Assembly (NCBI RefSeq): GCF_003058085.1
Contig: NZ_QBUD01000001.1
Span: 930,001-994,000 of the forward strand
DNA length: 64,000 nucleotides
Direction of reading: 5' to 3'
DNA from: Yoonia sediminilitoris
GTDB lineage: Bacteria > Pseudomonadota > Alphaproteobacteria > Rhodobacterales > Rhodobacteraceae
Shown: piece by piece, positions 35,728 through 45,269 of the stretch
Numbering within the stretch: the stretch's first letter is position 1
How the letters are laid out: each line of letters begins with the position of its first letter
The notes under the pieces: model-generated
What the model was told of the DNA's origin: nothing
Databases searched by the model: none
Seen by the model: the letters and a program-made list of their open reading frames with translations, nothing else
Program-made: the position numbers and the translations under genes

Positions 35728-36846
35728 ATGGCTGTTGAACCTAGACTTGAGCGGTCCAATCGAATTCCGAAATGGGTGCCAGTTGCTGCCCGTCATTATC
35801 TGGCACACACGGAGATCGGACTTTCTATCAGGGCTGTTGCGCGTGCTGAAGATTGTCATCCCTCAACCATTTTACGTCAAGTACGTCGTTTTGAAGTGCG
35901 GCGTGACGACCCATTGATAGATGCGGCTCTTACATCTCTTTCAGGCAAAGTTTCGGCAAAAGATGTTACTAAACTAGGGGAAGTTGAAGGCATGAATGTG
36001 GAGCGTTGGAAAGCGGAGCCGAATCAAACCGTTGGTTTGACTCAGGCTCGCATTGATCAGGATGCAAAACGTGTCCTGCGCCGGTTATGCGAACAGGGTG
36101 CTGTGCTGGCTGTGGCGAGTGAAATGGAATCATCGGTTGTTGTTCGTGAAGGCCGCGATGGACAACAGGTGCGCACAGCAGTTGTCGAAACAGAGATCGC
36201 ACAGGCCATGGCCCTAAAGGACTGGATTTCCTGCCCAAATCCAGGGAAGCGACTTTCAAAATACTTTATCACCAGCACCGGGCGCGCTGCCTTGCGCCGC
36301 CTGACAGCTGAAGACGAAAACCGCGCGGGCGGATTTTCGGAAAAGCGTGCGAATTTCAACGGTGATGCAAATTGGCATATTGCCGAACCCACCGCCATGC
36401 AGCGTCAGGCGACACGTTATCAGATCACCGAAAGCCCCTTGACCGGGTTGGCGCGACGCAAGGACCGCGACGGTCAGCCATTTCTCAAGCGTGAACTGGT
36501 TGCCGTGGGTGAGCGTCTGCGCGAGGATTTCGAACTTGCGCAAGTTGGCCTGCCTGAAATCGACAACTGGGAAGCGCTGATGTCGGAAGATTTGAGTGGA
36601 TCAAGTGACAGTCCGCCCAATGCGATGGCTGCGCGCAAAAGGGTCAAGGACGCACTCACCGATCTTGGCCCCGGCTTGGGCGATGTGGCTTTGCGTTGCT
36701 GCTGCCTTCTTGAAGGGTTGGAGCAAACCGAAAAAAACATGGGCTGGTCCGCCCGGTCGGGCAAGATCGTGTTGCGCATTGCCTTGCAGCGCCTCGCCCG
36801 CCATTTTGAAGAAACGCAAGGCAAATTCGGTCCGATGATCGGGTGA
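35728..36846 (+). CDS. Helix-turn-helix protein, DUF6456-like
   Basis: 372 residues from the ATG at 35728; a TTG at 35629 would add 33. The N-terminal part ([41 protein letters not shown]) is a helix-turn-helix resembling resolvase/Trp-repressor types. The C-terminal part holds [35 protein letters not shown] and [23 protein letters not shown], which I recall as the DUF6456 domain of Rhodobacteraceae. The first 110 or so codons look more AT-rich than the rest. It probably binds DNA; targets unknown. It lies upstream of lipA. Confidence 0.72.
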   Translation: MAVEPRLERSNRIPKWVPVAARHYLAHTEIGLSIRAVARAEDCHPSTILRQVRRFEVRRDDPLIDAALTSLSGKVSAKDVTKLGEVEGMNVERWKAEPNQTVGLTQARIDQDAKRVLRRLCEQGAVLAVASEMESSVVVREGRDGQQVRTAVVETEIAQAMALKDWISCPNPGKRLSKYFITSTGRAALRRLTAEDENRAGGFSEKRANFNGDANWHIAEPTAMQRQATRYQITESPLTGLARRKDRDGQPFLKRELVAVGERLREDFELAQVGLPEIDNWEALMSEDLSGSSDSPPNAMAARKRVKDALTDLGPGLGDVALRCCCLLEGLEQTEKNMGWSARSGKIVLRIALQRLARHFEETQGKFGPMIG

Positions 36847-36970
36847 TGGCAAATATCTGGGCGATGACAGGTTATGCACTTGCCACAGGCCCGTTATGCA
36901 TCCGGCCATCGCTGTTGGACATTTGGCGCTGGCGGGGGTATCCGAAGAGGGCATAACTTCGGAGCTCCAG

Positions 36971-37930
36971 ATGGCCACGCGCGACTTGAAAATTCCGGCC
37001 CAGCGTCACCCTGAAAAGCAACGACGGGCTGATTCTGCGCAACCCAAGAAACCCGATTGGATCAGGGTCAAAGCCCCGACATCAGAGGGCTACAAGCAGA
37101 CCCGTGACATTATGCGCGAGCATAAGCTTGTCACGGTCTGTGAAGAAGCGGGCTGCCCCAACGTCGGCGAATGCTGGTCGCAGGGCCATGCCACCATGAT
37201 GATCATGGGCGAAGTCTGCACCCGTGCCTGCACCTTCTGCAACATCGCGACAGGCAAGCCGCCCGAAGCCCTGGATGTTTTCGAGCCGGGTCGCGTTGCG
37301 GATGCCGTGAAAAAACTGGGCCTGAATCACGTCGTTATCACGTCCGTGGATCGTGACGATGTAGAAGACGGCGGGGCAGAGCATTTCGCCCAGACCATCC
37401 GCGCCGTGCGCAGGCAATCCCCGGGCACCACGATTGAAATACTGACGCCGGATTTTATTCGCTGCGATGACAGTGTGTTAAAGATCGTCGTCGATGCAAG
37501 GCCTGACGTGTTCAACCACAACCTTGAAACAGTTCCGGGCCTTTATCCCGAAGTGCGCCCCGGTGCCCGCTACTTTCACTCCTTGCGCCTGTTGCAACGG
37601 GTCAAGGAACTGGATCCTGCGATGTTCACCAAATCCGGCATCATGGTCGGGCTTGGCGAGGACCGGCAGGCCGTGACGCAGGTGATGGAGGATATGCGCG
37701 CCGCCGACATCGATTTTCTGACTATCGGCCAATACCTGCAACCGACCCCAAAACACCACAAGGTTGATCGCTTTGTCACGCCCGAAGAGTTCGCCGCGTA
37801 TGAAAAGGCCGCTTATGGCAAAGGTTTCCTGATGGTCTCGGCCAGTCCTTTGACCCGGTCCTCCTATCATGCCGGCGATGATTTCGCCCGCCTGCGGGCG
37901 GCACGGATGAAAAAGCTGGGCGTCAGTTAG
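36971..37930 (+). CDS. lipA: Lipoyl synthase
   Basis: Radical-SAM enzyme that inserts two sulfurs into octanoyl groups to form lipoate on dehydrogenase subunits. It has 319 residues. Both iron-sulfur cluster motifs are visible: the auxiliary [12 protein letters not shown] and the radical-SAM [10 protein letters not shown]. The C-terminal [10 protein letters not shown] holds the conserved serine that ligates the auxiliary cluster. The frame is open 25 codons upstream; MATRDLKIP is chosen as start. Its end overlaps the convergent cytochrome gene by eight bases. Confidence 0.96.
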   Translation: MATRDLKIPAQRHPEKQRRADSAQPKKPDWIRVKAPTSEGYKQTRDIMREHKLVTVCEEAGCPNVGECWSQGHATMMIMGEVCTRACTFCNIATGKPPEALDVFEPGRVADAVKKLGLNHVVITSVDRDDVEDGGAEHFAQTIRAVRRQSPGTTIEILTPDFIRCDDSVLKIVVDARPDVFNHNLETVPGLYPEVRPGARYFHSLRLLQRVKELDPAMFTKSGIMVGLGEDRQAVTQVMEDMRAADIDFLTIGQYLQPTPKHHKVDRFVTPEEFAAYEKAAYGKGFLMVSASPLTRSSYHAGDDFARLRAARMKKLGVS

Positions 37931-38804
37931 CGACGGCGGGCAGCGCCTTGAGGTAGGTCGCGATGGCGCGGCGGTCGCCAGCGTCCAGTTGGCTGGTATT
38001 GCGGATTACGGCGGCCATTTCGCCGCCTGCGCTGTCGTATTCAGGCGTGAAGCCGCTTTCCAGATAATCGGCGATTTCACCCACCGACCAGGCCAGCCCG
38101 CCGGATGTGATGTTGGGAATGCGCCCTTCACCAGCAGGATTGGGCGCACCAGCCATCCAGCGGGCCGTGTCCAGACCACCCAGTGCTGTCCGCGATGTGT
38201 GACATTCGGCGCAATGGCCCAAGGCTTCGACCAGATAGCGCCCGCGTTCGATTTCAGGTGTTTGGGCATCCTTCAGCACCCATGTATCCCTGAAATACAG
38301 CGCCTTCCATGCCCCCAGCCCCTGTCTGATGTTGAACGGAAGACCAACCGCGTGTGGTTGGCTGGGCGTAGGTGACGCGGGCAGGGTCCGCATATAGGCG
38401 ATCAGATCCACGACATCCTGCAATTCTGCCTTTGCGTAGCTGGCGTAGGGAAAGACAGGGTAGTAATGGCGACCGTCTGGCGAGGAGCCGGTGATGATGG
38501 CGCTTGCGATCTCAAGGTCGCTCCATCCGCCAATTCCGTAGGTCACGTCGGCCGAGATATTGGGCGCAACAAATGTCCCGAAGTCCGATGCAAACTTGCG
38601 CCCGCCAGCCAGTAGCTGCGGATCACCATCAGGGGCGGCGTGGCACGACGCGCAGCCCGCAATGGCAAAGCTGATTTCCCCGCGCGTGGCATCGCCAACG
38701 TACCCGTCCAACGCATCGGAAGACAGCGGGGCCGGTCTTGTGAAAAACCACCCCGCCGCCAAGACAAGCAACGCCAGAAGAAGGAGCCTGCGCAGGGCCT
38801 TCAT
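37923..38804 (-). CDS. Di-heme c-type cytochrome
   Basis: Periplasmic electron carrier of 293 residues. An N-terminal membrane anchor or signal ([18 protein letters not shown]) is followed by two cytochrome c domains with heme sites CASCH (about residue 56) and CAECH (about residue 184), and later methionines that could be axial ligands. The layout resembles the cytochrome subunits of membrane-bound dehydrogenases. It starts 4 bases after the stop of the cytochrome c' gene, so the two are cotranscribed. Electron donor and acceptor are unknown. Confidence 0.88.
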   Translation of the reverse strand: MKALRRLLLLALLVLAAGWFFTRPAPLSSDALDGYVGDATRGEISFAIAGCASCHAAPDGDPQLLAGGRKFASDFGTFVAPNISADVTYGIGGWSDLEIASAIITGSSPDGRHYYPVFPYASYAKAELQDVVDLIAYMRTLPASPTPSQPHAVGLPFNIRQGLGAWKALYFRDTWVLKDAQTPEIERGRYLVEALGHCAECHTSRTALGGLDTARWMAGAPNPAGEGRIPNITSGGLAWSVGEIADYLESGFTPEYDSAGGEMAAVIRNTSQLDAGDRRAIATYLKALPAVAN

Positions 38805-38808
38805 TGCG

Positions 38809-39285
38809 TCAGTTGCGCGGTGTGCGGTAAGTTTCGTGGCAATCCCCGCAGGATTTGCCCACAGGACCAAATGCCGCCTTTAGCGCGTCAATCCCGTCAC
38901 CTGCGACATCTGCCAGTGCCGTGGTTGATGTGACCAGCGCCTGATTTGCCTCAATCAAACCATCAAGGTCGGTCCAGATTTCAGCCTTTGCGCGGTTGCC
39001 TCCCACGCTGCTGTCGGTGCCTTCGATCCAGTATCCTGTGTGGTCAAGGCCCGCAACAGCGGCCAGATTTGCAGCGGCTTGTGCCGCGCGGGCGCTGTCA
39101 TAGGGTGCTTTGTCCTGCGCCATCGCAGCGATCGGGCCGAAATTAAACAGCATCAACTGCATATGTGACTGACGGGCCTCGATCGCGCTGGATTGTTCGC
39201 GACTGAGATGCCCATCAGCGAATGCTGCACTGGTGAATGTGATTGCCGTTGCCAATAATGCGATTGGTTTGATTGCACGCTTCAT
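38809..39285 (-). CDS. Cytochrome c' (class II cytochrome c)
   Basis: Periplasmic four-helix-bundle cytochrome of 158 residues. The signal peptide (cleavage after SAAFADG-type text) is followed by helices and a heme site at the C-terminus: CGDCHETYR, with the fifth-ligand histidine, as expected for class II. Family members bind NO or CO or act as small electron carriers. First gene of a two-gene unit with the di-heme cytochrome. GAGGG precedes the ATG. No FNR-type TTGAT-N4-ATCAA box is seen upstream. Confidence 0.88.
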   Translation of the reverse strand: MKRAIKPIALLATAITFTSAAFADGHLSREQSSAIEARQSHMQLMLFNFGPIAAMAQDKAPYDSARAAQAAANLAAVAGLDHTGYWIEGTDSSVGGNRAKAEIWTDLDGLIEANQALVTSTTALADVAGDGIDALKAAFGPVGKSCGDCHETYRTPRN

Positions 39286-39387
39286 TCTATGACCCTCTTT
39301 TGTTTGAATTCACCAAGCGTAAACCGGACCGGGCCAAACTGTCAGCATCAATTCTGCGTGCGCCCCATCACAATTGCGTTTGACGCT

Positions 39388-39930
39388 CTAGACATCCGTA
39401 AAGCGCACCTTGCCGATAAAGGGCAGGTTCCGGTTGCGTTGGGCGAAGTCGATGCCATAGCCCACAACAAATTCATCCGGAATTTCAAAGCCTATCCAAT
39501 CGGCCTTGAAGTCAACCTCACGGCGCGCGGGCTTGTCGAGCAGGGCAATCGTGCGCAAACGGGCAGGCAGGCGGGACAGCAGGAACTGGCTGACGTGACT
39601 GAGTGTGTGTCCTGTATCAACAATATCTTCGACAACCAGCACATCGCGTCCTTCAATCTGACCGCGCAAGTCCTTGAGAATACGCACTTCGCGGCTGCTT
39701 TCCATGCCATCGCCGTAGCTGGAAGCTTCCAGAAAATCCACTTCGACGGGCAGGTCCAGTTCACGAACCAGATCGGCGATGAACACAAACGACCCGCGCA
39801 AAAGCCCGACGACGACCAGTTTGTTGGTGCCCGCGAACTCTTCCTGGATATCGCGCGCAAGCGCCTCGATCCGGGCGGCGATGGACTTTGCGCTGATCAT
39901 TTCGTCAATGACATAGGGGCGTTGCGACAT
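39388..39930 (-). CDS. hpt: Hypoxanthine phosphoribosyltransferase
   Basis: Salvages hypoxanthine (and often guanine) to the nucleotide with PRPP. It has 180 residues. Visible are [18 protein letters not shown], the flexible-loop [10 protein letters not shown] and the PRPP-binding signature [14 protein letters not shown]. The late segment [24 protein letters not shown] is typical of the bacterial Hpt family. It diverges from the RatA-like gene across 82 bases. No regulator is visible. Confidence 0.95.
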   Translation of the reverse strand: MSQRPYVIDEMISAKSIAARIEALARDIQEEFAGTNKLVVVGLLRGSFVFIADLVRELDLPVEVDFLEASSYGDGMESSREVRILKDLRGQIEGRDVLVVEDIVDTGHTLSHVSQFLLSRLPARLRTIALLDKPARREVDFKADWIGFEIPDEFVVGYGIDFAQRNRNLPFIGKVRFTDV

Positions 39931-40012
39931 ATGGGCTACTCGTTTTTCGTGGGTTGATTTTTCTGCCTGAGTTTACGACATCCATGGGTGAAGTCACCCG
40001 TGAAAGCCGCTT

Positions 40013-40456
40013 ATGACCAGTCATTCCGAAACGAAGTTCCTTCCCTACACTGCACAACAAATGTATGATCTGGTGGCTGATGTGGCCAAATACCCCAAAT
40101 TCCTGCCATGGACCGCAGCCGCGCGCGTGCGCAGCGTGACCGAGGAGGGCGACAAGAGCGTGATGCTGGCGGATCTGGTTATTTCCTTCAAGGTCTTTCG
40201 TGAAAAATTCCTCAGCCGCGTGACCCTGCGCCCTGACAGCATGCGCATTGATACCGAATATCTTGATGGCCCGTTTCGTCATTTGGAAAGCCAATGGAAT
40301 TTCAAGGATGTAGAGGGCGGGTGCGAAGTGTCTTTTGAGGTGGATTTCGAGTTCAAGAACCGCCTTTTGCAGGGTGCCGCAGGTATGTTTTTTAATGAAG
40401 CGATGCAGCGGGTTGTCCGGTCATTCGAGCGCCGTGCGCAGGAGTTGCACGGATGA
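40013..40456 (+). CDS. RatA/COQ10-like START-domain protein
   Basis: 147 residues of the polyketide-cyclase/START fold: ETKFLPYTAQQMYDLVADVAKYPKFLPW at the start, FLSRVTLRPDSMRI, then DFEFKNRLLQGAAGMFFNEAMQRVVRSFERRA at the end. The family includes mitochondrial COQ10, which handles ubiquinone, and E. coli RatA, described as a ribosome-association toxin. No RatB partner is adjacent, so a ubiquinone-binding role is the more likely reading here. Its stop overlaps the start of the MmgE/PrpD gene (ATGA). Confidence 0.88.
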   Translation: MTSHSETKFLPYTAQQMYDLVADVAKYPKFLPWTAAARVRSVTEEGDKSVMLADLVISFKVFREKFLSRVTLRPDSMRIDTEYLDGPFRHLESQWNFKDVEGGCEVSFEVDFEFKNRLLQGAAGMFFNEAMQRVVRSFERRAQELHG

Positions 40457-41667
40457 GCGCCGAGGACGCGCTGATCGGCCTGACGCAGGCAAAGGTCGAT
40501 GACGCGCCGGTGGCCCTGATGCGCCTGTGCCTGATGGATTGGGCGGTTTGTCTGATCGCGGGCCGTGATGAACCGATTGCCGCCATTCTGGCAAGCGGTG
40601 CCTCGGACCCCGCCAGCGTCGCCCTGACCAATGGTGCCATCGGCCATGCACTGGATTACGACGATACCCATTTTGACCATATCGGCCACACGTCTGCGGT
40701 TATTTGCCCTGCGGTACTGGCGCTCGCCGACGGCGCAGACATGGCCGCGATTTTGCAGGCGATCGTGATCGGGTCAGAGGCGGCCGTGCGTACTGGTCTC
40801 TGGCTGGGTCGCGATCACTATCAGCTTGGTTTTCATCAGACGGCCACCGCAGGGGCTTTCGGGGCCTGTATTGCAGGCGCGCGCCTGCTTGGGCTGACGC
40901 CTGGACAGACGCGCCACGCGATTGGGTTGACGGCCACGGCGGCATCCGGCCTCAAGGGGCAGTTCGGCACAATGGGCAAACCGCTGAATGCGGGTCTTGC
41001 GGCCCGCGCGGGAGTCGAAGCTGTCTTGTGGGCCAAGGCGGGTATGACATCTGCCGCAATGGGCCTATCGGCAGCGCAGGGGTTCGGGCCAACCCATGCG
41101 GGCACAGCTGACGAGAGCGCGTGGGACATGGCAGAGCCGTGGAAGATCATGCGGATCAGCCACAAGTTCCATGCCTGTTGCCATGGTCTCCATGCGATGC
41201 TTGAGGCGCTGATTGGTTTGCCTGACAGCGTGCAATCGCTCAAGGTGATGACCCATCCCCGTTGGCTGTCTGTCTGCAACATCCAGTCCCCGACGACCGG
41301 ACTTGAATGCAAATTCTCTTATCCGATGACAGCGGCGATGGCTTTGGCGGGTGTCGATACGGCGCGCATTGCAAACTTCAGTGATGAAAACGCGGCTGAC
41401 CCGCGCCTGTGCGCGCTGGCTGGCAAAGTAACGGTCGAGGCTGATGAGAAACTGAGCGAAATGCAGGCCCGCGTCGTGGCCATTCTGGAAGACGGGTCAG
41501 AGGCGGTCCTCTTTCACGACCTGAGCTTGCCCATGTCACTGGATGATCGGGCGGCGCGCCTGACGCAAAAGGCCCGCGCTGTTGTCGGGCGGGCCTTGGC
41601 AGATGATTTGTGGGATGCAGCCCATGCGGATGACCCGCACAGGCTGAAAAATCTGATCAGCTATTGA
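40453..41667 (+). CDS. MmgE/PrpD-family protein
   Basis: 404-residue member of the MmgE/PrpD family, whose characterised members are 2-methylcitrate dehydratase and cis-aconitate decarboxylase. Typical text: NGAIGHALDYDDTHFDHIGHTSAVICPAVLALAD, then FHQTATAGAFGACIAGARLLGLT and ATAASGLKGQFGTMGKPLNAGLAARAG. No other propionate genes (prpB, prpC) are nearby, so the methylcitrate role is not supported by context. It follows the RatA-like gene with a four-base overlap and converges on amt with an 11-base overlap. Confidence 0.87.
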   Translation: MSAEDALIGLTQAKVDDAPVALMRLCLMDWAVCLIAGRDEPIAAILASGASDPASVALTNGAIGHALDYDDTHFDHIGHTSAVICPAVLALADGADMAAILQAIVIGSEAAVRTGLWLGRDHYQLGFHQTATAGAFGACIAGARLLGLTPGQTRHAIGLTATAASGLKGQFGTMGKPLNAGLAARAGVEAVLWAKAGMTSAAMGLSAAQGFGPTHAGTADESAWDMAEPWKIMRISHKFHACCHGLHAMLEALIGLPDSVQSLKVMTHPRWLSVCNIQSPTTGLECKFSYPMTAAMALAGVDTARIANFSDENAADPRLCALAGKVTVEADEKLSEMQARVVAILEDGSEAVLFHDLSLPMSLDDRAARLTQKARAVVGRALADDLWDAAHADDPHRLKNLISY

Positions 41668-42838
41668 ACTCGTACGCACGCTCACCATGCACAGCAAGGT
41701 CAAGGCCGGTCGTTTCGGTCTCGGCATCGACGCGCAATGGCATGACAAGGCGGCAGACAAGGATCAGAGCGACCGTGACCACAGTGGTAAAGGCGCCCAC
41801 AATCACCAATGAACCCAGTTGCGCGGCCCATGAACCGGCGCCAAACACCGCAATCATCAGCGTCCCAAAGATACCACCGACGCCGTGAACGGCAAAGACA
41901 TCCAGCGTATCGTCGATCTTGACCCGGTTACGGATCATACTCACGGCTTCCTGACACAGAATGCCTGCGACCGATCCGATGACCAGCGCCTCGACCGGGC
42001 CGACAAAGCCCGATGCTGGCGTGATAGAGGCAAGGCCCGCAATCGTGCCTGTGACCAGACCGACCAGCGATGATTTACCGAATTTGATACGCTCCCACAG
42101 GGCCCACGACAGGGATGCCGCCGCTGCCGAAATATGGGTCACGGTCAGGGCCATCGCTGCACCACCGTCGGCTGCCAGTTGCGACCCGCCATTAAAGCCG
42201 AACCAGCCCACCCACAGCATTGCCGCGCCGATCATGACCATGCCTGGGTTATGGGGTGGTTTGGACGGATCCCTGCGTGACCCCAGAAAGATCGCAAGGA
42301 TCAGCGCTGCCAGACCTGCGGTTTCATGCACAACAATGCCGCCTGCAAAATCCTTGACGCCGCTGTCGCCAAAGATACCGCCATCAGCCAGAATACCGCC
42401 GCCCCAGACCCAATGGACCACAGGCGCATAGCACAGCAGCATCCAGAGCGATGAAAACAGCAGCACAAAGCCAAAACCGATCCGCTCCACATAGGCGCCG
42501 ACGATCAGGGCGGGGGTGATGATGGCGAATGTCATCTGAAAGGCAAAGAACAGAACTTCTGGCAGTGTGCCTGACAGGCTGTCGGCTGTGACGCCGGACA
42601 GAAACATCTTGTCCAAGCCGCCCCACAGGCCCGACGTGCCCGGTCCGAATGCGATTGAATAGCCGAAAGCAAACCACAGAATGCTCATCAAACAGGCGAT
42701 GGCGTAGCAATGCATGAATACGCTCAGCACGTTGCGGGCACGCACGAGGCCCCCGTAGAACAGTGCCAGCCCCGGCAATGTCATGAATAATACAAGCGCC
42801 GTGGCCACAATGATCCACGCGGTGTCGGCTCCGTTCAT
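41657..42838 (-). CDS. amt: Ammonium transporter
   Basis: Inner-membrane ammonium channel of 393 residues with about eleven helices. It starts DTAWIIVATALVLFMTLPGLALFYGGLVRARN and holds the conserved DFAGGIVVHETAGLAALILA with the first pore histidine. The second pore histidine lies in AVHGVGGIFGTL. A strong AGGAGG precedes the ATG. Unlike most amt loci there is no adjacent glnK. Two palindromes lie in its upstream region. The NtrBC system encoded 3.4 kb away is the obvious candidate regulator. Confidence 0.95.
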   Translation of the reverse strand: MNGADTAWIIVATALVLFMTLPGLALFYGGLVRARNVLSVFMHCYAIACLMSILWFAFGYSIAFGPGTSGLWGGLDKMFLSGVTADSLSGTLPEVLFFAFQMTFAIITPALIVGAYVERIGFGFVLLFSSLWMLLCYAPVVHWVWGGGILADGGIFGDSGVKDFAGGIVVHETAGLAALILAIFLGSRRDPSKPPHNPGMVMIGAAMLWVGWFGFNGGSQLAADGGAAMALTVTHISAAAASLSWALWERIKFGKSSLVGLVTGTIAGLASITPASGFVGPVEALVIGSVAGILCQEAVSMIRNRVKIDDTLDVFAVHGVGGIFGTLMIAVFGAGSWAAQLGSLVIVGAFTTVVTVALILVCRLVMPLRVDAETETTGLDLAVHGERAYEFNS

Positions 42839-42926
42839 AGTCCCCTCCTACAGGTCTTTGATCTGGTTGACGGGGTTAGGGCGGATTCGTTGCGCTTATT
42901 AAAGTTGCGTTTGGCCTCATTTCTGC

Positions 42927-42966
42927 CTGCAATTGCAGCAATCCGTTAAGCGCGCATAAAGCGCGC
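42927..42966. promoter_or_regulatory. Palindromes upstream of amt
   Basis: CTGCAATTGCAG (42927-42938) is a perfect 12-base inverted repeat, and GCGCGC-ATAAA-GCGCGC (42950-42966) is a second dyad. Both lie in the 146-base gap before amt, about 90-130 bases from its start. They could be NtrC or other regulator sites, but they do not match the enteric NtrC box closely. Confidence 0.3.
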
Positions 42967-42984
42967 CAAATATGGCGTAAATGC

Positions 42985-43467
42985 TTAATTTTGAGGCGGA
43001 AATGAATCGACAGCCTTGTGCAGCAGGGCGAGCGCATGATCGCAGGCGGCCTTGCGGACGTGCGGGCGGCCCAGCGCGCCAAACGCGATTGTTTCGGTGC
43101 TGACCCTGTCGGCAGTGGCGATGCCGAAACAAACCAGGCCCTCGGGCTTGTGATCAGACCCGCCTGGCCCTGCGATCCCCGTGATGGCCACCGCGATATC
43201 TGCATCCGACCGGCGCAGGGCGCCTTGCGCCATCTCGTGCGCTGTCGGCTCTGATACGGCGCCGTGGGTTTCTAGCGTGGCGGGACTGACCCCCAGCATC
43301 TGGATTTTGGCGGCGTTGGAATAGGTGACAAAGCCGCGATCAAACGCGGCAGAGCTGCCCGGTATATCGGTGATCGCCGCAGCCACCATACCGCCGGTGC
43401 AGCTTTCGGCGGTGGCGATCATCACGCGGTTGGCGCGGGCGGCGTGCAATAGGGCCATGGCAGTCAC
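42985..43467 (-). CDS. pncC: CinA-C family nicotinamide-nucleotide amidase
   Basis: Deamidates NMN to nicotinate mononucleotide in the NAD salvage cycle. It has 160 residues and is a stand-alone CinA C-terminal domain. Visible are IATAESCTGGMVAAAITDIPGSSAAFDRGFVTYSN with the catalytic serine, and VAITGIAGPGGSDHKPEGLV. It starts at GTG (43467), overlapping the pgpA stop (GTGA); an ATG three codons in is the alternative. Last gene of ispDF-pgpA-pncC. Confidence 0.93.
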   Translation of the reverse strand: MTAMALLHAARANRVMIATAESCTGGMVAAAITDIPGSSAAFDRGFVTYSNAAKIQMLGVSPATLETHGAVSEPTAHEMAQGALRRSDADIAVAITGIAGPGGSDHKPEGLVCFGIATADRVSTETIAFGALGRPHVRKAACDHALALLHKAVDSFPPQN

Positions 43468-43952
43468 ATCAGCACCAGATGAAACAGTGCCGCCAGACCG
43501 ACAACACCGATGGCCGCAAAAATGCCTGCAATCACATCATCCAGCATCACCCCCATGGGCCCATGCATCCGGTCGGCCCATCCAACGGGACCGGGTTTGC
43601 TGATGTCGAACAGACGGAAAAGAACGAATGCGGCGATCCAGCCGGGCCAAAGGTCGGTGATAGCCACGTCATTTCGCGCCGCGCCAAAGGCGATTGGCAG
43701 CAAGGCAATCCATTGGCCCGCCACCTCGTCAATGACAATTTCCGACGGATCATGATCGTCCTGGCCGCGCGTTTCCTCGGCAGTCGCCCAAAGGCCCAGC
43801 GCAAATGATGTCAGCACCCCAATGACCAGCCCCCATGGGCCGGTCAGCATATAGATTGCCCAAGCGGCGGGCAGGGCGGCCAGTGACCCCCATGTGCCCG
43901 GGGCAGGGCGCATGTGGCCTGCGTAAAAGAATGTCGCGATGAGATGGGTCAT
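43464..43952 (-). CDS. pgpA: Phosphatidylglycerophosphatase A
   Basis: Membrane phosphatase that makes phosphatidylglycerol from phosphatidylglycerophosphate. It has 162 residues and about four helices. Visible are the start [45 protein letters not shown], the [32 protein letters not shown] signature and a final helix. It lies in the ispDF-pgpA-pncC run with ATGA/GTGA overlaps on both sides, so translation is coupled. Confidence 0.95.
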   Translation of the reverse strand: MTHLIATFFYAGHMRPAPGTWGSLAALPAAWAIYMLTGPWGLVIGVLTSFALGLWATAEETRGQDDHDPSEIVIDEVAGQWIALLPIAFGAARNDVAITDLWPGWIAAFVLFRLFDISKPGPVGWADRMHGPMGVMLDDVIAGIFAAIGVVGLAALFHLVLM

Positions 43953-45082
43953 GGTTTCACCAATGTTACTGTGGCCAGACTGGCAATGCCTTCTTCGCGG
44001 CCGGTAAAGCCCAACCGCTCTGACGTGGTGGCCTTGACGCTGATCCGTGATGGATCAAGCCCCATAATCGCCGCCATCGCCGCGCGCATTGCCGGTTGAT
44101 GTGGGCCAATCTTGGGATATTCGCACACCAGCGTGCAATCCGCATTGCTGATCCGGTAGCCATGTTGCCTGGCCTGAGCGACCGCATGTTCCAGAAAAAT
44201 ATGGCTTGCGGCCCCTTTCCATTGCGGGTCGGAAGGGGGGAAATGCTGCCCGATGTCGCCCATGCCGAGCGCGCCATAGATCGCATCGGTGACTGCGTGC
44301 ATCCCCACGTCGGCGTCGGAATGGCCTTGCAGGCCGCGCGCGTGCGGGATCTGCACGCCACACAGCCAGACATGATCGCCCGGGCCAAACCGGTGGACGT
44401 CATATCCGTTGCCGCACCTTATATCCATTTGTGATCCCATCAGTTTTTCGGCGCGCGCAAAGTCGTCAGCCGTGGTGATTTTGATATTGTTCGGATCACC
44501 GGACACAATCGCAACATCAAGCCCGGCAGCGCGTGCCACGGCAACATCGTCGGTCGCCTCTGCCGCGCTGGTGCTGTGGGCTGCCAACAGTGGCCCAAGG
44601 TGAAACCCTTGCGGCGTTTGTGCCCGAAAGAGCCCGTCGCGATCTTGAAGTCCGGTGACGATGCCGCTTTGACCGTGCCAAAGCGTGTCGGTCACATCAA
44701 CGGCCGGAGCAGCACCTTGATGCGTCTCCAGAGCATCCAGAACCCGGGTGATGACATCGTGCGTGACCAATGGGCGCGCGGCATCATGGATCAGTACAAG
44801 GTCGCAATCAGCAGGCGCTGCGGCGATACCCGACATGACGGAAGCCTTGCGCGTGGCACCGCCGGGCACGATCCGGTTGGGCGTTGCATCGGGGGCAATA
44901 CCGGCAGCCAGATCGTCGGGATGCATGACAAGGATCACATTATCAATACGCGGGTGGGTCAGAAACACATCCAGCGCGTATGATGCCACCTGCCGGCCCC
45001 GCAGTTGCTGCCATTGCTTGGGTGTATCGCCGCCAGCACGGGTCCCACGGCCTGCGGCGACAATGATGGCGGTTGTTTTCAT
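43949..45082 (-). CDS. ispDF: Bifunctional IspD/IspF (MEP pathway)
   Basis: Fusion enzyme of 377 residues that performs two steps after Dxr. The N-terminal IspD part (about residues 1-215) transfers CMP to MEP, with [16 protein letters not shown] at the start and [11 protein letters not shown]-type text. The C-terminal IspF part forms the cyclic diphosphate, starting [15 protein letters not shown] with the metal-binding DxH, then [19 protein letters not shown] and [18 protein letters not shown]. IspDF fusions are usual in alphaproteobacteria. First gene of a three-gene unit. Confidence 0.97.
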   Translation of the reverse strand: MKTTAIIVAAGRGTRAGGDTPKQWQQLRGRQVASYALDVFLTHPRIDNVILVMHPDDLAAGIAPDATPNRIVPGGATRKASVMSGIAAAPADCDLVLIHDAARPLVTHDVITRVLDALETHQGAAPAVDVTDTLWHGQSGIVTGLQDRDGLFRAQTPQGFHLGPLLAAHSTSAAEATDDVAVARAAGLDVAIVSGDPNNIKITTADDFARAEKLMGSQMDIRCGNGYDVHRFGPGDHVWLCGVQIPHARGLQGHSDADVGMHAVTDAIYGALGMGDIGQHFPPSDPQWKGAASHIFLEHAVAQARQHGYRISNADCTLVCEYPKIGPHQPAMRAAMAAIMGLDPSRISVKATTSERLGFTGREEGIASLATVTLVKP

Positions 45083-45269
45083 TTCTCTTCTATCCGGCTT
45101 GCTGCGACTGGTTTAAGCCGGACGGCCCCGGCGTGCAATTCGGCAGTTTTAGTAGCTATCCGCCTTATTTTTAATCAGTTGCCTTTTTTTGAACAGGTTT
45201 GCGGCCCGATTCCATTGTTCTTTTGGGTGAATGAACCTAACTCTGACGAAGTGCACATAGTTTGGGCGA

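Noticed and set aside
40013-40456. RatA toxin of a toxin-antitoxin system
   Set aside because: No RatB or other antitoxin is adjacent and the fold equally matches COQ10. Context gives no support for a toxin.
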